DNA of 51,504 bases from [Candidatus Thermochlorobacteriaceae] bacterium GBChlB (GCA_000724175.1 JPGV01000033.1:1-51504); one strand, 5' to 3'; positions 17,625-28,564 are shown, counted from the stretch's first letter. Program-made: numbers and translations. The notes: generated by a model from the letters alone, not told the origin.

Positions 17625-19157
17625 TTAATTCCAGCGCCGCATTGCCTCGACAAGCAGTCGCACGCCGAAGCCTGAACTACCTTTGCCTTGTGCGCCGCCC
17701 ATGCTTGGAAATGCGGGTCCGGCGATGTCGAGATGCGCCCACGACTTATGGTCGCCGATGAACTTCTCCAAGAACTTCGCTGCTGTAATTGCGCCCGCGC
17801 CACGTCCGCCCGTGTTTTTTACATCGGCAACATCGGATTTGATTTGCTTGTCGTAGTCGTCCCAAAGCGGCATACGCCAGACTTTTTCGCCGGAGCGCAG
17901 TCCTGCGGCGAACAGCAACTCGGCGAGCTTGTCGTCGTTGCTAAACAGCCCTGCGGTCGGATTTCCTAACGCAATTACGCAAGCGCCTGTCAGTGTGGCA
18001 AGGTCGATGATAGCGTCGGGTTCAAATTTTTCTTTGGCGTAGGTCAGCGCGTCGGCGAGAATCAATCGCCCTTCCGCGTCAGTGTTGTCGACCTCGATGG
18101 TGATGCCGGAGTAGGTTGTCAGCACGTCGCCCGGATTCTGTGCAGTGCCACTCGGCTTGTTATCGGTCGCTGGCATAATGCCGATGACGTGCATCGGAAG
18201 TTTCAGACGTGCCGCTGCCTCGACCGCACCGATGACGTCCGCTGCGCCCGACATATCGGCTTTCATATCGCCCATATTTTCAGATGGCTTCAACGAAATG
18301 CCGCCCGTATCGAATGTAACGCCTTTGCCAACGATGGCGATTTTCGCTTTTACTTTTCCGGTTGGTTTGTATTCCAAAATCGAAAAGGTCGGCGGGTTTG
18401 CACTGCCGGCGTTGACGCCCAAAAGCCCACCCATGCCTAATTCTTCAAGTTGCTTTTTGCCGAAGACGGTTACTTTGTATCCGTATTTTTTGCCGGAGGC
18501 TTTGGCGGCGTTGGCAAGGTCGGTTGCCGTCATGTAGTTGCTCGGCGAGTTAATGAGGTCGCGCGTCATGGATTGTGCAGAGCCGATGATGTCGCCTACT
18601 TTGGCGCCTTCGGCAACATCGCTTGCAGCGTCAGCATCGGTTGTAAGCACAAGTTCTTTAAGCTCAACTTTTTTCTCGTCAGCTTTTTTGCCGTTGCTGT
18701 TTTTGAGCGCCTCGATACGGTTTGTTTTAAGTTGGTCGTAGTCGTAAGCCCCATACCAAACGCCTTCCACGACGGCTTGCGCGACGTAATCGACGCTTTC
18801 GCTGATGTGTTTTGCGAGTGTTTCAACGGCGGTTAAGTCTACGCCGATTTTTCCGAACTTCATCTCGCGTGCTTTAGCAGCGAAAGCAGAGGCGGCTTTA
18901 CGAACCGAATCGAGCGTTGGCTTCTCGCCTAAGCCGAGCAATACGGCGCGCTTCGGCTCGAACTTTCCGTTTTGCGGATACAGCAGATGCAGGTCAGCTT
19001 CTTTGGCTTTGAAGTCGCTGCCAATGCTGGTCGCCGTCACGCCGATGAGCGATGCAATGTTGCTCACTGCTTTTTCGCGGTCTGTTCCGACAACGAAGAA
19101 CGCTGCCGCGTCCAACGAGAGCGTTTCCGTCGCGGCTTTTGAAATTGAGATTTTCAT
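17625..19157 (-). CDS. pepA: Cytosol (leucyl) aminopeptidase, M17 family
   Basis: This 510-residue enzyme removes N-terminal residues from peptides and is a cytoplasmic hexameric di-metal protease. The C-terminal catalytic domain has the family's metal and catalytic residues: VGKGVTFDTGGISLKP (Lys and Asp), KADMSGAADVIGA, and the signature NTDAEGRLILADAL; further on it has DLATLTGACVIALG and the closing AHLDIAGPA. The N-terminal domain is divergent, as usual for M17, with a Lys-rich linker around 160-170. The hairpin 20 bp past its stop suggests it ends its own transcript. Assignment is secure. Confidence 0.95.
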   Translation of the reverse strand: MKISISKAATETLSLDAAAFFVVGTDREKAVSNIASLIGVTATSIGSDFKAKEADLHLLYPQNGKFEPKRAVLLGLGEKPTLDSVRKAASAFAAKAREMKFGKIGVDLTAVETLAKHISESVDYVAQAVVEGVWYGAYDYDQLKTNRIEALKNSNGKKADEKKVELKELVLTTDADAASDVAEGAKVGDIIGSAQSMTRDLINSPSNYMTATDLANAAKASGKKYGYKVTVFGKKQLEELGMGGLLGVNAGSANPPTFSILEYKPTGKVKAKIAIVGKGVTFDTGGISLKPSENMGDMKADMSGAADVIGAVEAAARLKLPMHVIGIMPATDNKPSGTAQNPGDVLTTYSGITIEVDNTDAEGRLILADALTYAKEKFEPDAIIDLATLTGACVIALGNPTAGLFSNDDKLAELLFAAGLRSGEKVWRMPLWDDYDKQIKSDVADVKNTGGRGAGAITAAKFLEKFIGDHKSWAHLDIAGPAFPSMGGAQGKGSSGFGVRLLVEAMRRWN

Positions 19158-19212
19158 TTGTCTGTATTGGAAATTATGTCCGAAAAGTTATGTCGAAAAA
19201 ATGCGTTTGGTT

Positions 19213-20283
19213 TCAGGCGGGTCGGAAAAGTTCCGATGCTTCTTTAACGACTCGGCTAATCGTCTCGTTGAGCGGCATGGGTGCAGTGCAGCCAGCGGCA
19301 TTGCGATGTCCGCCGCCGCCGTAGCGTTTAGCGATTTCATTCACAGCGTAGTCGGCGCGAGAGCGAAAACTGATTTTCGTTTTACCATCGGGCAGTTCAA
19401 TGAACATCATGGCAATCATCGTTTTGGACATTCCCATTAGATATTCCAACAGCCGCTCCGTGTCGGACAGCCCGACGCCTGTCTCTTGCAACATCGCTTG
19501 GGTTACAGACAGATATGCAATCGCGTTTTCTTCGAGTATCTGAATATTGCCGATTGCCAAACCGATGAGTTTCAACGCGCCGGGCGTGAGCGTGTTATAG
19601 ACGCTGTCATAAATTTCCATCGGCGCAACACCTGCTTCCAAGAGTTCTGCCGTGAGCCGATGAATGCGCGGCGATGTCTTCGGCAGTTTGAACGACGCCG
19701 TGTCGGTCATCACTGCCGTGTAAAGTCCTGTTGCAACAGTTTTGTTTAGAAGCGGTTTTTCAAAGTAGCGTTCCATTTCGCGCACCAGTTCATAAGCCAG
19801 TTCGCCCGTCGCCGCTGATGCGCTGATGCAGACCATGACATCGGCAAAGTCCTGCGGGTCAAGGTGATGGTCAATACAGACGATTTTCAGTGTTCCCGCA
19901 TCGCGCAGTTCCAAGACATGATTTTTAATCGCCCGCGTGCGCCCGATGTTGTTTGTATCAAGCAAAATGAACAAATCCGCGTCATGCAGTCTTTGAATAT
20001 GAGATTCATTTTGCTCATCGAAGACGGCGACCGTGTTCATAAACGGGAGAAACTGATAGTTCTTCGGGATGACGGTGGGGTTGACAAGATGCACATCTTT
20101 GCCGAGTTGTTTGAGCGCGGCGACGAGCGCGACCTCACTGCCTAAGCCGTCGCCGTCGGAATTCTCGTGCGTTGAAATCACTACACGCTTGGCGCCGTCA
20201 ATGAGTTCAATGACAGGCATCCAAAGCGATTCCAGCGTTTGAGCATCAAGGTCTCGTTCCATGTGTGCGAGTTGCGAGTTCAT
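19213..20283 (-). CDS. DHH/DHHA1 phosphoesterase, NrnA-like (oligoribonuclease / pAp phosphatase)
   Basis: The 356-residue protein belongs to the DHH superfamily and most resembles NrnA, which degrades nano-RNAs and dephosphorylates 3'-phosphoadenosine-5'-phosphate. Metal-binding motifs are STHENSDGDGLGSE (~38-50), LLDTNNIGR (~108) and the DHH signature CIDHHLD (~136-142); the DHHA1 substrate domain ends with YGGGGHRNAAG (~330). The ATG at 20283 gives a sensible N-terminus; an internal ATG at 20262 is an alternative. The protein is cytoplasmic and stands alone between pepA and typA. c-di-AMP phosphodiesterase activity, as in stand-alone GdpP-like proteins, is a possible alternative role. Confidence 0.9.
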   Translation of the reverse strand: MNSQLAHMERDLDAQTLESLWMPVIELIDGAKRVVISTHENSDGDGLGSEVALVAALKQLGKDVHLVNPTVIPKNYQFLPFMNTVAVFDEQNESHIQRLHDADLFILLDTNNIGRTRAIKNHVLELRDAGTLKIVCIDHHLDPQDFADVMVCISASAATGELAYELVREMERYFEKPLLNKTVATGLYTAVMTDTASFKLPKTSPRIHRLTAELLEAGVAPMEIYDSVYNTLTPGALKLIGLAIGNIQILEENAIAYLSVTQAMLQETGVGLSDTERLLEYLMGMSKTMIAMMFIELPDGKTKISFRSRADYAVNEIAKRYGGGGHRNAAGCTAPMPLNETISRVVKEASELFRPA

Positions 20284-20383
20284 CGTGCGACAGATGTTTA
20301 TGGCGTTGAAGACGCGAGCATTTAAAGCGCGTTTGAGAATGCGAGCGTTCCGAAGTGGCACAGTTGTGTGTCAAGCTAAGTCG

Positions 20384-20413
20384 CAAAGTTACGACAATCG
20401 CTGCGCTTTGCAA
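20384..20413 (-). promoter_or_regulatory. Candidate Bacteroidota-type promoter for the NrnA-like gene
   Basis: On the minus strand TTG, 19 bases, then TAACTTTG: this fits the -33 TTG / -7 TAnnTTTG promoter layout with normal spacing. It lies about 100 bp before the chosen ATG. Confidence 0.45.
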
Positions 20414-20523
20414 TAAAGAAACACCTCTACACAGAACACCCTGAACGCATGATTCATTTTTCGTCGCGCGCTCACATCACTTTGTTGAAGTTCACGTTTA
20501 ACTCTGGCGAGCGCGTCGGACGC

Positions 20524-22374
<1,851 letters not shown>

Positions 22375-22452
22375 AGCGATTTTGTTTGCGATTGATTATG
22401 CTTACAGAAATTGTATCTTTACAGTTTGTAACTACGGTCTAAAATTCGGGCG

Positions 22453-22460
22453 CAAAGATA
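22453..22460 (-). promoter_or_regulatory. Possible promoter core (TAnnTTTG) for typA
   Basis: TATCTTTG followed by CGCCC on the minus strand, 79 bp before the typA start, in the gap between divergent genes. It matches the Bacteroidota -7 box; a TTG at the -33 position is not clear. Confidence 0.4.
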
Positions 22461-22518
22461 GCGTTTTGAGAACAGATATTCTAACGCCGCCCAACATCGA
22501 AGAAGTTTTGACGATTGT

Positions 22519-23343
22519 ATGGGACACTCGCTCTCTTTTTTCACGCTGGCCTTGCCGATTTCTTACTTAGCGGCAACGGCGGCGTATTCTCTGAATTTTT
22601 TCTCGACCACCGCGTCGTTCAAGCAGCTCACTCGTCCCGCGCTCTTTGCCGTTACGCTGCTGCACTGCGCGTATCTGCTTGTGATGACGTTTCACCAAAC
22701 ATTTCCACCCATTGCCTCGCTGCACCAAATCATGAGCATGATTGCCTTTACGCTGCTGACCACATATCTCTTCATCGAGCTTACCACCGATGAGGTCAGC
22801 ACGGGCGCGTTTGTCTTGTTTGCGGCATTTTTATTTCAACTGTGTTCGTCGGCGTTCATTGCCGAAACCCAGACGCTCGACACCTCGTTCAAAAATCCGA
22901 TTCTGGCAACGCACATTTTGGCGGCATTGCTTGGATACAGCGCGATTGCCGTCGCCGGCGTTTATAGCTTGCTTTATATTATGATGTTACGCCAAATTCA
23001 AACGAACAAGTTTGGAACACTGTTCGAGCGATTGCCAAACTTAGAGACACTCGAGCAAATGAGCCTGCGTGCGGTTGGATTTGGATTTACTTTTTTAACC
23101 GTTGCGTTCGTTTCAGGCGCAGCGTGGATTCCGCAGTCGGACGGTCGGTTTACTTTCGGCGACCCGAAGCTCATCGGTCTCATTATGGTTTGGGTAATTT
23201 ACGGCGCGAGTCTCTTGCTCCGTCAGCGATTGGGTTTGCAGGGCAAGCGCATGGCAGTAACGCTGGCGGCTGGGTTCTTGTTCTCGTTTCTTTCAATGAC
23301 GGCGATGAACTTTTTTTCGTCGCGGTTTCACGCGATTCAATAA
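22519..23343 (+). CDS. CcsA/HemX-like membrane protein (cytochrome c assembly family)
   Basis: The protein has 274 residues and about eight hydrophobic membrane spans, placing it in the CcsA/CcmC/HemX family of heme-handling integral membrane proteins. It lacks the tryptophan-rich WGxxWxWD heme loop of true CcsA/CcmF. It stands 26 bp before hemA on the same strand, the arrangement of hemX-hemA in Bacillus, where HemX limits the amount of glutamyl-tRNA reductase. A HemX-type regulatory role is therefore the better inference, with participation in cytochrome c maturation as the alternative. Confidence 0.82.
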   Translation: MGHSLSFFTLALPISYLAATAAYSLNFFSTTASFKQLTRPALFAVTLLHCAYLLVMTFHQTFPPIASLHQIMSMIAFTLLTTYLFIELTTDEVSTGAFVLFAAFLFQLCSSAFIAETQTLDTSFKNPILATHILAALLGYSAIAVAGVYSLLYIMMLRQIQTNKFGTLFERLPNLETLEQMSLRAVGFGFTFLTVAFVSGAAWIPQSDGRFTFGDPKLIGLIMVWVIYGASLLLRQRLGLQGKRMAVTLAAGFLFSFLSMTAMNFFSSRFHAIQ

Positions 23344-23369
23344 CACACGTTGCACTAAAATTTTCAGCT

Positions 23370-24689
23370 ATGGCAGCAGTTTCGCACAATAGCACGCCGT
23401 CTGCGTCAATGAACCTCATTGCCGTTGGCGCTACGCACAAAACCGCCTCGATTGAGCAGCGAGAGCAACTCGCATTCAGCGAAGACGAAACCAAAACACT
23501 ACTCTCGGAACTTATTGACGGCGGACTGCTCTCCGAAGCCATGCTCGTCTCGACCTGCAATCGCACTGAACTTTACGCTGTTCCTGCGCTGCCCGAAGTC
23601 GATGCCAATTACCTGAAAGACTTTTTGATTGAGCGCAAGCACGCGCGCAAAGACGTGCGTCGAGACCATTTTTTCAGTTTAATGGCGTGCGGCGCGGCAA
23701 AGCACTTATTCGAGGTCGTCTCTGGCGCCGATTCTATGATACTCGGCGAATCCCAAATTTCTGGTCAGGTCAAAAATGCCTATCGTATCGCGGTGGAATC
23801 CAAAGCGACGGGCGCGCTGCTCAACAAACTTTCTCACGCCGCATTCAGCGTTTCTAAGCGCGTCAAGAGCGAGACGAAACTTTCCGACGGCGCGATTTCC
23901 GTCAGCTATGCCGCTGTCGAACTTGCCCGAAAAATTTTCTCCGATTTGTCGTCCAAACAAATTCTTTTAGTTGGCGCGGGCGAAACGGCGGAACTTGCGG
24001 CCATTCACTTGCGCGACAAAGGCGCTCGACGCATTTTCATCACGAACCGCACCGCCGAGCGCGCCGAAAAACTCTCGCGCCAAATTTTAATGAAAGAGAC
24101 CGGCGGCGTGATTGCATTTGAGTCGTTCAAAACGCGCTTGCATGATTTTGACATCATCATTTGCGCCGTCGGCGACGCTGGCGAACTCATTTCCGCCGCC
24201 GAACTCGATGCCGCCATGCGACAACGCAAACACAACACGCTCTTGCTCTTAGACTTGGGCGTGCCGCGCAACATCGATGCCAAAGCCGCCACGCTCTATA
24301 ATGTCTTTCTCAAAGATGTCGACGATTTAAAGCTCATCATTGATAAAAACGTCGAACTTCGCCGCGCCGAACTGCCCAAAGTTCAAGCCATTGTCAATGA
24401 AGAGCTTATCGCGTTTGAGCAGTGGCATAACACGCTTCAAGTTGCACCGACCATTCGCGAGCTGCAGGCGAAGTTCGAGGACATTAAAAAGTTGGAGTTA
24501 GAGCGCATACGGCACAAAGTCAGCCCCGAGCAATTTGCAATGATGGAGCAACTTGCCGACCGCATTCTTGGCAAAGTGCTTCACTTGCCGATTAGCGCGC
24601 TCAAATCGCCCGTCGATACCGCGCAAACCTTGATAAGCAAACTCAATTTGGTTCGCAGCATTTTCGAGCTGGGCGAAGCGGAGAAATAA
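23370..24689 (+). CDS. hemA: Glutamyl-tRNA reductase
   Basis: The 439-residue enzyme reduces glutamyl-tRNA with NADPH to glutamate-1-semialdehyde, the first step of the C5 route to heme and (bacterio)chlorophyll. Visible are GATHKTASIEQRE, the active-site Cys in STCNRTELYAV (Cys ~63), the signature GADSMILGESQISGQVK (~119-135), the NADPH-binding VGAGETAELAAIHL, LGVPRNID, and the C-terminal dimerisation helices. The ATG at 23370 was chosen; a second ATG at 23409 (MNLIAVGATHK) is also plausible. It follows the HemX-like gene by 26 bp. Its 3' end overlaps a questionable small reading frame on the other strand. Confidence 0.96.
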   Translation: MAAVSHNSTPSASMNLIAVGATHKTASIEQREQLAFSEDETKTLLSELIDGGLLSEAMLVSTCNRTELYAVPALPEVDANYLKDFLIERKHARKDVRRDHFFSLMACGAAKHLFEVVSGADSMILGESQISGQVKNAYRIAVESKATGALLNKLSHAAFSVSKRVKSETKLSDGAISVSYAAVELARKIFSDLSSKQILLVGAGETAELAAIHLRDKGARRIFITNRTAERAEKLSRQILMKETGGVIAFESFKTRLHDFDIIICAVGDAGELISAAELDAAMRQRKHNTLLLLDLGVPRNIDAKAATLYNVFLKDVDDLKLIIDKNVELRRAELPKVQAIVNEELIAFEQWHNTLQVAPTIRELQAKFEDIKKLELERIRHKVSPEQFAMMEQLADRILGKVLHLPISALKSPVDTAQTLISKLNLVRSIFELGEAEK

Positions 24690-24907
24690 ACACTTATGAT
24701 GCAAGCGACTTCGCCTGTTTCGGGCAGCGCGTTCATCCACACGTCAGTATTGACTTCATATTCATATTCCAGCCTAACGCGGCCTTTTCGACGCGCTGCG
24801 CTGTATAAACTTTTCAAGAGTTCACCGTCTTCTTTCGGCAATACGTCCTCAATGATTTGACCAATGGCAACGTCGATTCCCCAACTGGCTTTAAGCCGCT
24901 TCGGCAC
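24581..24907 (-). CDS. Doubtful small reading frame or gene remnant
   Basis: A GTG-started frame of 108 residues follows the degenerate kinase gene by 27 bp on the same strand. Its first ~70 residues (KASWGIDVAIGQIIEDVLPK, then RRKGRVRLEYEYEVNTDVWM) have protein-like composition, but the rest runs antisense through the last 109 bp of hemA. I recognise no family. It could be a remnant whose original 3' end was lost, or chance. Apart from it the 24690-24934 gap holds nothing I can name. Confidence 0.25.
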   Translation of the reverse strand: MPKRLKASWGIDVAIGQIIEDVLPKEDGELLKSLYSAARRKGRVRLEYEYEVNTDVWMNALPETGEVACIISVYFSASPSSKMLRTKLSLLIKVCAVSTGDLSALIGK

Positions 24908-24934
24908 ATGTTTATTGAAATGTGCTTGAACCGC

Positions 24935-26041
24935 TCAATGTGCTTTTTTGCTTTGAAGTTTTAACTCCATTTTCTCGTTACCTCGTTCAACGCTTGCGTG
25001 AAGCTCTTCCGCCAGCATTTCAATCACCCTAAAGCTCAATCTTTGTCCGTTCATTTCGCCGGGCGTTTTTTTGGCTCGTCGTTCATCAGCGGATTTTTTT
25101 TCAATGCGAATTGTTATTTCATCTTTGTCGTTCAAGTTTGCATCCATCAAAATTCTCATCGTTTCACCTTTGTTGACGCTGTCGAGCGCCTCCAGCAACG
25201 CTTCGCAGGTGATTAACCCTATCAGCGCGGCGTGTTCGCCGTCAAGCGAGACTTCACCGATTGTGTTGTCTTGCACAACGTCGGGAGAGATATTATACAA
25301 GTCGCAGAGCGCGTTGATAAGCAGCGTGAGATAGTTTCCAAAATTCAATTGCGGGAGGGATTTATTTTCGGCGAGTTGTTCGTAAAGCAACGCCAGCGTT
25401 TTGATTCGCGCGCGGCTGCGGTTAAAAATTACTTCGGCGCGTTCACGGTCATCTGTTTGTTCAAGCTCGCGTGCTTCCAAAAAGAGCAAACTTGACACAA
25501 TGCGCAGGTCGCTGTTGATGCGTCGATAAATTTGCATTGGCTCTATCTTTGTCCCGCTCTGCGAGTCTTCTTCTTGGCGCGGCGGCTGAGCAGTCGAAAT
25601 AATTTCGTTTGGCTTAATTGCGCGGGATGTCTCTTCGTGTTTCATTAGGTTGAGCGGCGCGCCGCCCTTCTCGAGATAGCATTGGCGCATCAACGACGCC
25701 AGCGGCTCATAGTCGGCCGGTGTGATGAACATTGCGGCGCCAGCGGCGAGGCAGTCTTGCGCGGCGCGCTCGTCTTTGGCATCAGCAAGCATTACAAACG
25801 GCAGCGTTGGCGCAAGGCTACGGGCAAGTTGCAACGCGCTTAATCCATCGTATTCGGGAAACAGACATTGATTGAGCAACAGGTCAGGCGACGGCGATTC
25901 ACGCAGCGCCTCAATAAATTCAGGACGGGTTTTAATTTCTTTGGTGGCAAACGGCACGCCCGCTTTTTGAAGTTCGCGCTCAATCGGCGCGCTGTCGGCA
26001 AGCGACGTGTTCAGGATTAAAACTCGAACATCAACGGACAT
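24935..26041 (-). CDS. Degenerate receiver plus HisKA_2-like pseudo-kinase protein
   Basis: The 368-residue protein has a response-regulator receiver-like N-terminus (~4-122) followed by a linker and a HisKA_2/HWE-type histidine kinase-like part (~165-365). Every signalling residue I can place is changed. The receiver block PDLLLNQCLFPEYDG aligns with PDLxLLDxxLPxxDG, so the phosphoacceptor Asp is Gln (~58); the Thr/Ser is Ala (~86, MLADA) and the Lys is Pro (~108, FITPAD). In the dimerisation helix, QIYRRINSDLRIVSSLL aligns with EIHHRVKNNLQVISSLL, so the phosphoacceptor His is Tyr/Arg (~172-173), and the N-box Asn of the ATPase domain is missing (LITCEALLEALDSV). The reading frame is intact, which suggests a kept non-catalytic role such as a binding or anti-kinase scaffold. 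Partner unknown. Confidence 0.75.
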   Translation of the reverse strand: MSVDVRVLILNTSLADSAPIERELQKAGVPFATKEIKTRPEFIEALRESPSPDLLLNQCLFPEYDGLSALQLARSLAPTLPFVMLADAKDERAAQDCLAAGAAMFITPADYEPLASLMRQCYLEKGGAPLNLMKHEETSRAIKPNEIISTAQPPRQEEDSQSGTKIEPMQIYRRINSDLRIVSSLLFLEARELEQTDDRERAEVIFNRSRARIKTLALLYEQLAENKSLPQLNFGNYLTLLINALCDLYNISPDVVQDNTIGEVSLDGEHAALIGLITCEALLEALDSVNKGETMRILMDANLNDKDEITIRIEKKSADERRAKKTPGEMNGQRLSFRVIEMLAEELHASVERGNEKMELKLQSKKAH

Positions 26042-26131
26042 AGCCTTGCAGGCGGGATTTGGATCTTTGGCGAATATAGTCAGATTTTGTTCTTTTCAGG
26101 TTACCGCCGTTTCAGCCGAACTGTTTTTGCG

Positions 26132-27148
26132 ATGCACGAAGACGCCGAACTTGAACAAGCGCCGAAAAAACTGACGCTCATTGTGCCAAACATTCATGAG
26201 CGCGAGCGCATTGATAAATTTCTTGCGCGGCAGGTCGAGAACGCGACGCGCAACAAGATTCAAACTGCGATTGATGAGGCGCGCGTTCTCGTCAATGGCA
26301 AAGCTATCAAAGCCAACCACAAACTTGCGCCCGGCGACGTGATTGACATTACTTTCACTCGACCGCCCGCACCCGAAATGAGAGCCGAGAACATTCCGCT
26401 CGACATCATTTATGAAGATGAATTTTTGATGGTCATTAACAAACCTGCTGGTATGGTTGTGCATCCCGCATTTGGAAATTGGACAGGAACGCTTGCCAAC
26501 GCGGTGCTTCATCATACGCAGAACGCGCTTTCCGACCTAAACGACGACGAGATGCGTCCGGGCATTGTGCATCGCTTGGATAAAGACACATCGGGCTTAA
26601 TCGTCGTCGCCAAAGACAACAACACGCACCACATCTTAGCGAAACAATTTGCGGCACGAACCACCGAAAAAATTTATCTTGCGCTTGTCTTCGGCGTTCC
26701 AAAACGCGAGAGAGGAACAATTGAAACCAACATTGCCCGCAGTAAAAGAGACCGTAAGGTCATGGCGACGTATCCGTTCAACGGCGCAGATGGCAAACCC
26801 GCGATTACCGATTATGAGGTCGTCGAGAATTACGGTTTTTTCTCATTGCTCTCGCTCACGCTGCATACGGGACGCACGCATCAGATTCGCGTTCACTTGC
26901 AGCACATTGGTCACCCAATTTTAGGCGACGATGTCTACGGTGGCAGAACGATTCGCCCGATGGGATTTCCGCAAAGCGATGCGTTCTTAAAAAATCTGCT
27001 TATCCTTTTGCCGCGTCAAGCGTTACACGCTGCACAGTTGTCGTTTGTGCATCCGCGCACGGCAAAAAAAGTCTCGTTTTCTGCCGCGCTTCCAAACGAT
27101 ATTACTCAGGCGATTGAAAAAATTAAAACCATTACTCGATTCTCGTGA
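26132..27148 (+). CDS. RluA-family 23S rRNA pseudouridine synthase (RluD-like)
   Basis: The 338-residue protein has an N-terminal S4 RNA-binding domain (~24-80, RIDKFLARQ ... VLVNGKAIKANHKLAPGDVI) and a RluA-type catalytic domain with VINKPAGMVVHP, the active-site motif GIVHRLDKDTSG (Asp ~150) and LHTGRTHQIRVH. This layout is that of RluD, which modifies helix 69 of 23S rRNA, though RluA-family specificity is hard to read from sequence. The ATG at 26132 is preceded by a longer open frame that appears non-coding. The downstream hydrolase gene starts in a GTGA overlap with its stop codon, so the two are cotranslated. Confidence 0.93.
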   Translation: MHEDAELEQAPKKLTLIVPNIHERERIDKFLARQVENATRNKIQTAIDEARVLVNGKAIKANHKLAPGDVIDITFTRPPAPEMRAENIPLDIIYEDEFLMVINKPAGMVVHPAFGNWTGTLANAVLHHTQNALSDLNDDEMRPGIVHRLDKDTSGLIVVAKDNNTHHILAKQFAARTTEKIYLALVFGVPKRERGTIETNIARSKRDRKVMATYPFNGADGKPAITDYEVVENYGFFSLLSLTLHTGRTHQIRVHLQHIGHPILGDDVYGGRTIRPMGFPQSDAFLKNLLILLPRQALHAAQLSFVHPRTAKKVSFSAALPNDITQAIEKIKTITRFS

Positions 27149-28158
27149 AACCACTTTCCCTTGTTCTTCTTGCGCTGCTTTTTGTCGGCTGTGGCGGCTC
27201 GCAAGCCGTTCAAAAATCCGTCTTTGAACTTGAACCGACTGACCGACCTGTCTATGAACGCTTGATTTCACAAGCAGATTCGGCAGTTCGTTACTTCACC
27301 ACGTTCGACCTGACGCGCATTGCTTACCGCGTTGTTCTGCCGAGCGACGGCGAGACGAAAACCGTCGTTGCGTTTATTCACGGAACGGCAGCACAATCCA
27401 AACTTTATTTGCCTCTTGCCGATTCGCTTCGAGAGCGCGGCATCGGCACAGCGCTGATTGACCTTCGCGGACATGGACTTTCGGGCGGGACACGCGGCGA
27501 CTCACCGACCGCCGATGCACTGGTGCGCGACGTGAAGCTCTTTCTTGACACGCTTCGACGCGAGTTTCCCAACGCGAAAATCGTCTTGGGCGGACACAGC
27601 CTTGGCGCAGGCTTGTGCTTGAAATTCGTTGACTACTTTGCAGAGAAAAAAAAATTGTATCGCCCGCCCGATGGTTTGCTCTTGATGGCGGGTGGCTTTT
27701 TGCCCTCCGACACATGCAGCGCGGTGGAAGTTCAGGAACGACGCAAACGCTTATCGGGACGCGCCTTTGCGCGCATCGACGGCGCGACGTTTGCCGCCGT
27801 GCTTCCTGCGTCAATTTTTAATCTTCGCCCACAACCGATTGAAATCTTGCTGCCCAACGACTCGCTGGCGCAAGTTGCTGCCCGCAATGGACTCTTGACT
27901 GTGCGTTACTCGATGCAGTTTTTGCTTGCGGCGTTTCCCGCCGACATCGCGCAAGTGTATCAAAAGTTGAAATGCCCAACGCTGCTCATCGTCGGCAGGC
28001 AAGATGAACTCGCTCGCACATGCGACGCCGAATATGCCTTCAAGCGCCTTTCCGTTGAGCCGCGAGAGTTGTTCATCGTTAGCGACGCCAATCACATCAA
28101 CGTAATTTGGAAATCCGCCGGCGCAATTGCCGATTGGCTCAAAGAAACAGTCAAATAA
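27145..28158 (+). CDS. Lipoprotein alpha/beta-hydrolase (monoacylglycerol lipase-like)
   Basis: This 337-residue protein starts at a GTG overlapping the RluD-like stop codon. A lipoprotein signal (LLALLFVGC, Cys 16) should anchor it in the envelope. The hydrolase domain resembles serine aminopeptidase S33/monoacylglycerol lipases: oxyanion region FIHGTAAQS (~78), DLRGHGLSGG (~106), nucleophile elbow GGHSLGAG (Ser ~152), acid LIVGRQDE (Asp ~287) and the catalytic His in SDANHINVIW (~317). The triad is complete, so it should be active on an ester or amide outside the cytoplasm; lipid substrates are likely but not shown. Confidence 0.9.
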   Translation: MKPLSLVLLALLFVGCGGSQAVQKSVFELEPTDRPVYERLISQADSAVRYFTTFDLTRIAYRVVLPSDGETKTVVAFIHGTAAQSKLYLPLADSLRERGIGTALIDLRGHGLSGGTRGDSPTADALVRDVKLFLDTLRREFPNAKIVLGGHSLGAGLCLKFVDYFAEKKKLYRPPDGLLLMAGGFLPSDTCSAVEVQERRKRLSGRAFARIDGATFAAVLPASIFNLRPQPIEILLPNDSLAQVAARNGLLTVRYSMQFLLAAFPADIAQVYQKLKCPTLLIVGRQDELARTCDAEYAFKRLSVEPRELFIVSDANHINVIWKSAGAIADWLKETVK

Positions 28159-28235
28159 TTTAACACGTGGTTATTGTGGAAGCATAGTGTTGCTTTTAAT
28201 TGAAATTTGCTTCATTTCTAACAGGTCCGGTGATA

Positions 28236-28361
28236 GATTCCTCGCTGGCGCTCGGCATGACAATAGTTGGTCGCGTGAGCAATTGTGGAATGGAACAGCA
28301 CTTGTCATTGCAAAAAACCGACCTTGTCATTCTGAGCGAAGCGTAGCGCAGTGAAGAATCC
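28236..28361. repeat. Dispersed palindromic intergenic repeat, copy B (two units)
   Basis: GATTCCTCGCTGGCGCTCGG...CATGAC at 28236-28261 is the reverse complement of a GTCATGCCGAGCG...GAATC unit. A second unit in the other orientation, GTCATTCTGAGCGAAGCG...GAAGAATCC, lies at 28326-28361, with a further GTCATTGC fragment at 28304. The two full units face each other, as in copy A, separated by about 65 bp. Confidence 0.65.
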
Positions 28362-28541
28362 AGACAAGCCAATGAGAGCAACACAACACACGGTTCATCC
28401 ACAATCTTCTAACAGTGATTTTCAGGGAAAGCCGTGCTAAGTCAGCAATCAAATACGACATCAAGCCAGCAAGAAAGCAAACTATCAACATCAGCAAAAG
28501 TTAGATTTCAAAGTATTCAATTCTTTTATTTGTAAAACACA

Positions 28542-28564
28542 AAAGCCTGCGATGTGCAGGCTTT
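28542..28564 (-). terminator. Intrinsic terminator of the exbB-exbD-exbD-tonB operon
   Basis: AAAGCCTGC and GCAGGCTTT form a perfect 9-bp stem with a 5-nt loop. On the minus strand the stem runs into TTTTGTGTTTT. It lies 44 bp past the tonB stop codon. Confidence 0.8.

Noticed and set aside
28196-28402. Minus-strand frame of 68 codons
   Set aside because: The sequence DSSLRYASLRMT is translated repeat, a known source of false small genes.
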